Assembly (NCBI GenBank): GCA_902792495.1 | Contig: CADBAC010000077.1 | Location: 1 to 6,249, forward strand | Direction of reading: 5' to 3' | DNA from: Ruminococcus flavefaciens | Lineage (GTDB): Bacteria > Bacillota > Clostridia > Oscillospirales > Ruminococcaceae | Length of the DNA: 6,249 nucleotides | Shown here: positions 4,690-6,249 of the stretch, one piece after another | Layout of the letters: each line of letters begins with the position of its first letter | How positions within the stretch are numbered: position 1 is the first letter of the stretch | Notes under the pieces: generated by a model | What the model was told of the DNA's origin: nothing | Databases searched by the model: none | Seen by the model: the letters and a program-made list of their open reading frames with translations, nothing else | Made by a program: the position numbers and the translations under genes

Positions 4690-5904
4690 ATGAAGCATAA
4701 AACATCTGAAATGATGGCAATGCTCGACCAGTCTCACGTTATGAGATATATGGACGAGCTGTCAGCTGAAGAAAAAAAGGAACTGGTGGATCAGATAGAT
4801 TCCCTGGATCTCTCAGTGCTGGGCGTTGATGCCGCTGAGGAGGAAAGAGGCAAGTTCGAGCCTCTCTTCGCTACTACTCTTGAAGAGATCGACAAAAAGC
4901 GTGAACACTACAAGAAAATCGGCCTTCAGGCTATCCGTGAGGGCAAAGTCGGCGCTGTCCTGCTGGCAGGCGGACAGGGAAGCAGACTGGGCTTCGATAA
5001 GCCGAAGGGAACTTTCAACATCGGTGTTGACCACGACCTTTATATATTTGAATGCCTTATCAACAACCTTATGGATGTTGTTAAGGAGGCTCACACCTGG
5101 GTGCCGCTGTTCATCATGACCAGCGTTGACAACAAGAAGGACACTATCGACTTCTTCCGTGAGCATAATTACTTCGGATACAGCGACGATAACGTGTGGT
5201 TCTTCGCTCAGGAACAGCTCCCCACCGTGGATACAAACGGCAAGCTGATGCTGGCTGACAAGGGAAAGGTGCTCACCGCTCCCAACGGCAACGGCGGCTG
5301 GTATGCGTCTATGGAAAAGACAGGTATGCTGAAGATCCTGAGAGACAGCAAGATCAAGTGGCTCAATGTTTTCGCAGTTGACAACGTTCTCCAGCGTATC
5401 GCTGACCCGTGTTTCTTAGGTGCTGTCATAGATTCGGGCAAGGTTTCGGGCGCTAAGGTAGTTGCCAAAGCCGCACCTGACGAGAAGGTGGGAGTTCTCT
5501 GCCTTGAGGACGGCCGTCCTTCCATAGTCGAGTATTACGAAATGACCGAGGAAATGCGCACAAGCCGTGAGGAAAACGGTATGCTTTCCTACAATTACGG
5601 CGTTATCCTCAACTATCTGTTCCGTGTGGACAAGCTGAACAAGACTCTGAAAGTAAAGCTTCCGCTCCACAGGGCTTTCAAGAAGATCAAGTACCTCAAC
5701 GACGACGGAGAGATCGTTACTCCCGACGAGCCGAATGCATACAAGTTCGAGACTCTCGCACTTGATATGGTTAAGCTTCAGGATAACTGTCTCGCTTACG
5801 AAGTTGACCGTAAGAAGGAGTTCGCTCCTGTCAAGAACAAGACAGGTGTCGATTCCGTGGAAACCGCCCGTGAACTTTTGAAGTATAACGGAGTGGAGAT
5901 CTGA
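4690..5904 (+). CDS. UDP-N-acetylhexosamine pyrophosphorylase-like uridylyltransferase (UAP1/AGX1 type)
   Basis: A 404-residue member of the UDPGP type 1 family, which forms a UDP-sugar from UTP and a sugar-1-phosphate. The order of motifs follows the eukaryotic UAP1/AGX1 enzymes: nucleotide-binding LLAGGQGSRLGFDKPKG (91-107), TAPNGNGGWYASM (196-208), FAVDNVLQRIADPCFLG (228-244), EKVGVLCLEDGRPSIVEYYE (265-284), SYNYGVILNYLF (300-311), a KKIKYLNDDG (331-340) plus YKFETLALDM (351-360) block, and EFAPVKNKTG (377-386). The first 70 residues are helical and charged, as in the family. Eukaryotic members are about 500 residues; the shorter length is expected for bacterial ones. Start: AAGGGA (4673-4678) precedes both a TTG at 4684 and the ATG at 4690; the ATG is preferred, with two residues in doubt. 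It could act on GlcNAc-1-P, GalNAc-1-P or Glc-1-P. A pairing with the sugar transferase upstream is inferred. Confidence 0.9.
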   Translation: MKHKTSEMMAMLDQSHVMRYMDELSAEEKKELVDQIDSLDLSVLGVDAAEEERGKFEPLFATTLEEIDKKREHYKKIGLQAIREGKVGAVLLAGGQGSRLGFDKPKGTFNIGVDHDLYIFECLINNLMDVVKEAHTWVPLFIMTSVDNKKDTIDFFREHNYFGYSDDNVWFFAQEQLPTVDTNGKLMLADKGKVLTAPNGNGGWYASMEKTGMLKILRDSKIKWLNVFAVDNVLQRIADPCFLGAVIDSGKVSGAKVVAKAAPDEKVGVLCLEDGRPSIVEYYEMTEEMRTSREENGMLSYNYGVILNYLFRVDKLNKTLKVKLPLHRAFKKIKYLNDDGEIVTPDEPNAYKFETLALDMVKLQDNCLAYEVDRKKEFAPVKNKTGVDSVETARELLKYNGVEI

Positions 5905-6040
5905 TGCGCAAGCCGCTGAGCGAGCGGCGGCGCAATCACGATTCGCTCGTAAACTCGCTTACTCTGTACGTTACGGTTATTCTGCTTTCGCTCGCTGGCA
6001 CTTTGTAATTCGTAATGCGTAATTAATGGTGGCCGAACAT

Positions 6041-6130
6041 TTTGTAGGGGCGCACAGTGTGCGCCCTTTTTGCTGTGCCTTTATATTTGCCGTGATATAG
6101 CAAAGGACCGCCAAAGGCGGCCCCTACAAA
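6041..6130. mobile_element. MITE-like 90-bp element with terminal inverted repeats
   Basis: TTTGTAGGGG (6041-6050) and CCCCTACAAA (6121-6130) are perfect inverted repeats, extendable by one base inward (C6051/G6120). Each end also folds locally: GGGCGCAC/GTGCGCCC (6048-6055/6059-6066) and CCGCC/GGCGG (6108-6112/6116-6120). It is non-coding and small, like dispersed palindromic elements in many Firmicutes and cyanobacterial genomes. No target-site duplication is evident, so transposition is not proven. Confidence 0.55.
6047..6071 (+). terminator. Possible rho-independent terminator of the operon
   Basis: An 8-bp GC-rich perfect stem (6048-6055/6059-6066, 3-base loop) is followed directly by TTTTT (6067-6071). 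It lies about 145 bases after the pyrophosphorylase stop and is the first terminator-like structure downstream. It is also one arm of the MITE-like element, so the termination role may be incidental. Confidence 0.5.
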
Positions 6131-6142
6131 TCATTTTAAATT

Positions 6143-6220
6143 CGTCCCGACAGGGACACAATAATTCCGAATTCCGAATTCCGAATTATCAAAATCCGTC
6201 CCGACAGGGACACAATAATT
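6143..6220. repeat. Two 24-bp direct repeats carrying a GTCCC-GACA-GGGAC hairpin
   Basis: The identical 24-base sequence at 6143-6166 and 6197-6220 contains the dyad GTCCC/GGGAC with a GACA loop. The start-to-start distance is 54 bases. Each copy runs directly into a heptamer array: AATTCCG units (6163-6183, closed by AATTA at 6184-6188) after the first, and (A/C)ATTACG units (from 6217) after the second. This points to duplication of a hairpin-plus-heptamer unit followed by divergence of the heptamer. Confidence 0.75.
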
Positions 6221-6249
6221 ACGCATTACGCATTACGCATTACGAATTA

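Larger units (their letters stand above)
6006..6249. repeat. Nested repeat module with outer inverted heptamer arrays
   Basis: TAATTCGTAATGCGTAAT at 6006-6023 has a perfect 18-bp inverted copy at 6232-6249, the window's last base. Both arms are built from 7-base units of the type (A/C)ATTACG closed by AATTA: two units on the left, four on the right (6217-6249). The enclosed 208 bases contain a MITE-like element and two direct repeats, listed separately. The right end may continue past the window. No coding frame is seen in the module. Confidence 0.7.

Noticed and set aside
6143..6220. CRISPR-like arrangement: 24-bp repeats with a 30-bp spacer
   Set aside because: There are only two repeats, the spacer is mainly tandem heptamers and not unique sequence, and no cas gene is present. 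It is a duplicated hairpin unit.

Overview
The window looks like a chromosomal segment of a low- to mid-GC Gram-positive gut-type Clostridia, most likely a Ruminococcus or close relative. This rests on protein character, strong AGGAGG-type ribosome binding sites and codon use, not on a database match. It falls into a mosaic left half (1-2400), an AT-rich gap with a promoter and long leader (2401-3188), a compact three-gene operon (3189-5904) and a repeat-rich tail (5905-6249).

Left half: a LysR-type regulator runs off the left edge on the minus strand and is divergent from a LysE/RhtB-type amino-acid exporter. Their promoters overlap at the -35 boxes and lie among several inverted repeats, a classic arrangement for a regulator controlling its exporter and itself. 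Two bases after the exporter stop begins an array of GGTCAAATGACC palindromes. Next to it, on the minus strand, is a complete REP-associated tyrosine transposase (RAYT), whose stop codon lies inside the last palindrome. Beyond it is an AraC-type regulator that keeps its DNA-binding domain but lacks the usual N-terminal sensor domain and a ribosome binding site, so it is probably a remnant.

Middle: about 530 bases (2401-2934) hold no convincing gene. A good sigma-A-type promoter (TTGACT, 17 bases, TATACT) at 2935-2963 then starts a leader of roughly 220 bases with several stem-loops ahead of the operon. A perfect small palindrome sits between its -35 and -10 boxes.

Right half: the operon encodes a polyprenyl-phosphate sugar-1-phosphate transferase, a thymidylate kinase-like protein and a eukaryotic-style UDP-N-acetylhexosamine pyrophosphorylase (UAP1/AGX1 type). 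The first and third fit together: the third would make the UDP-HexNAc donor and the first would load a sugar phosphate onto the lipid carrier to start a surface glycan. The kinase is either a housekeeping passenger or a nucleotide-supply gene.

Tail: 6006-6249 is a nested repeat module. Outer inverted heptamer arrays (18 bp perfect) enclose a 90-bp MITE-like element with 10-11 bp terminal inverted repeats, whose first hairpin plus T-run could end the operon, and two 24-bp direct repeats 54 bp apart. I did not find a convincing new multi-gene system. The most unusual elements are the RAYT/palindrome unit, the structured leader and the nested tail module.
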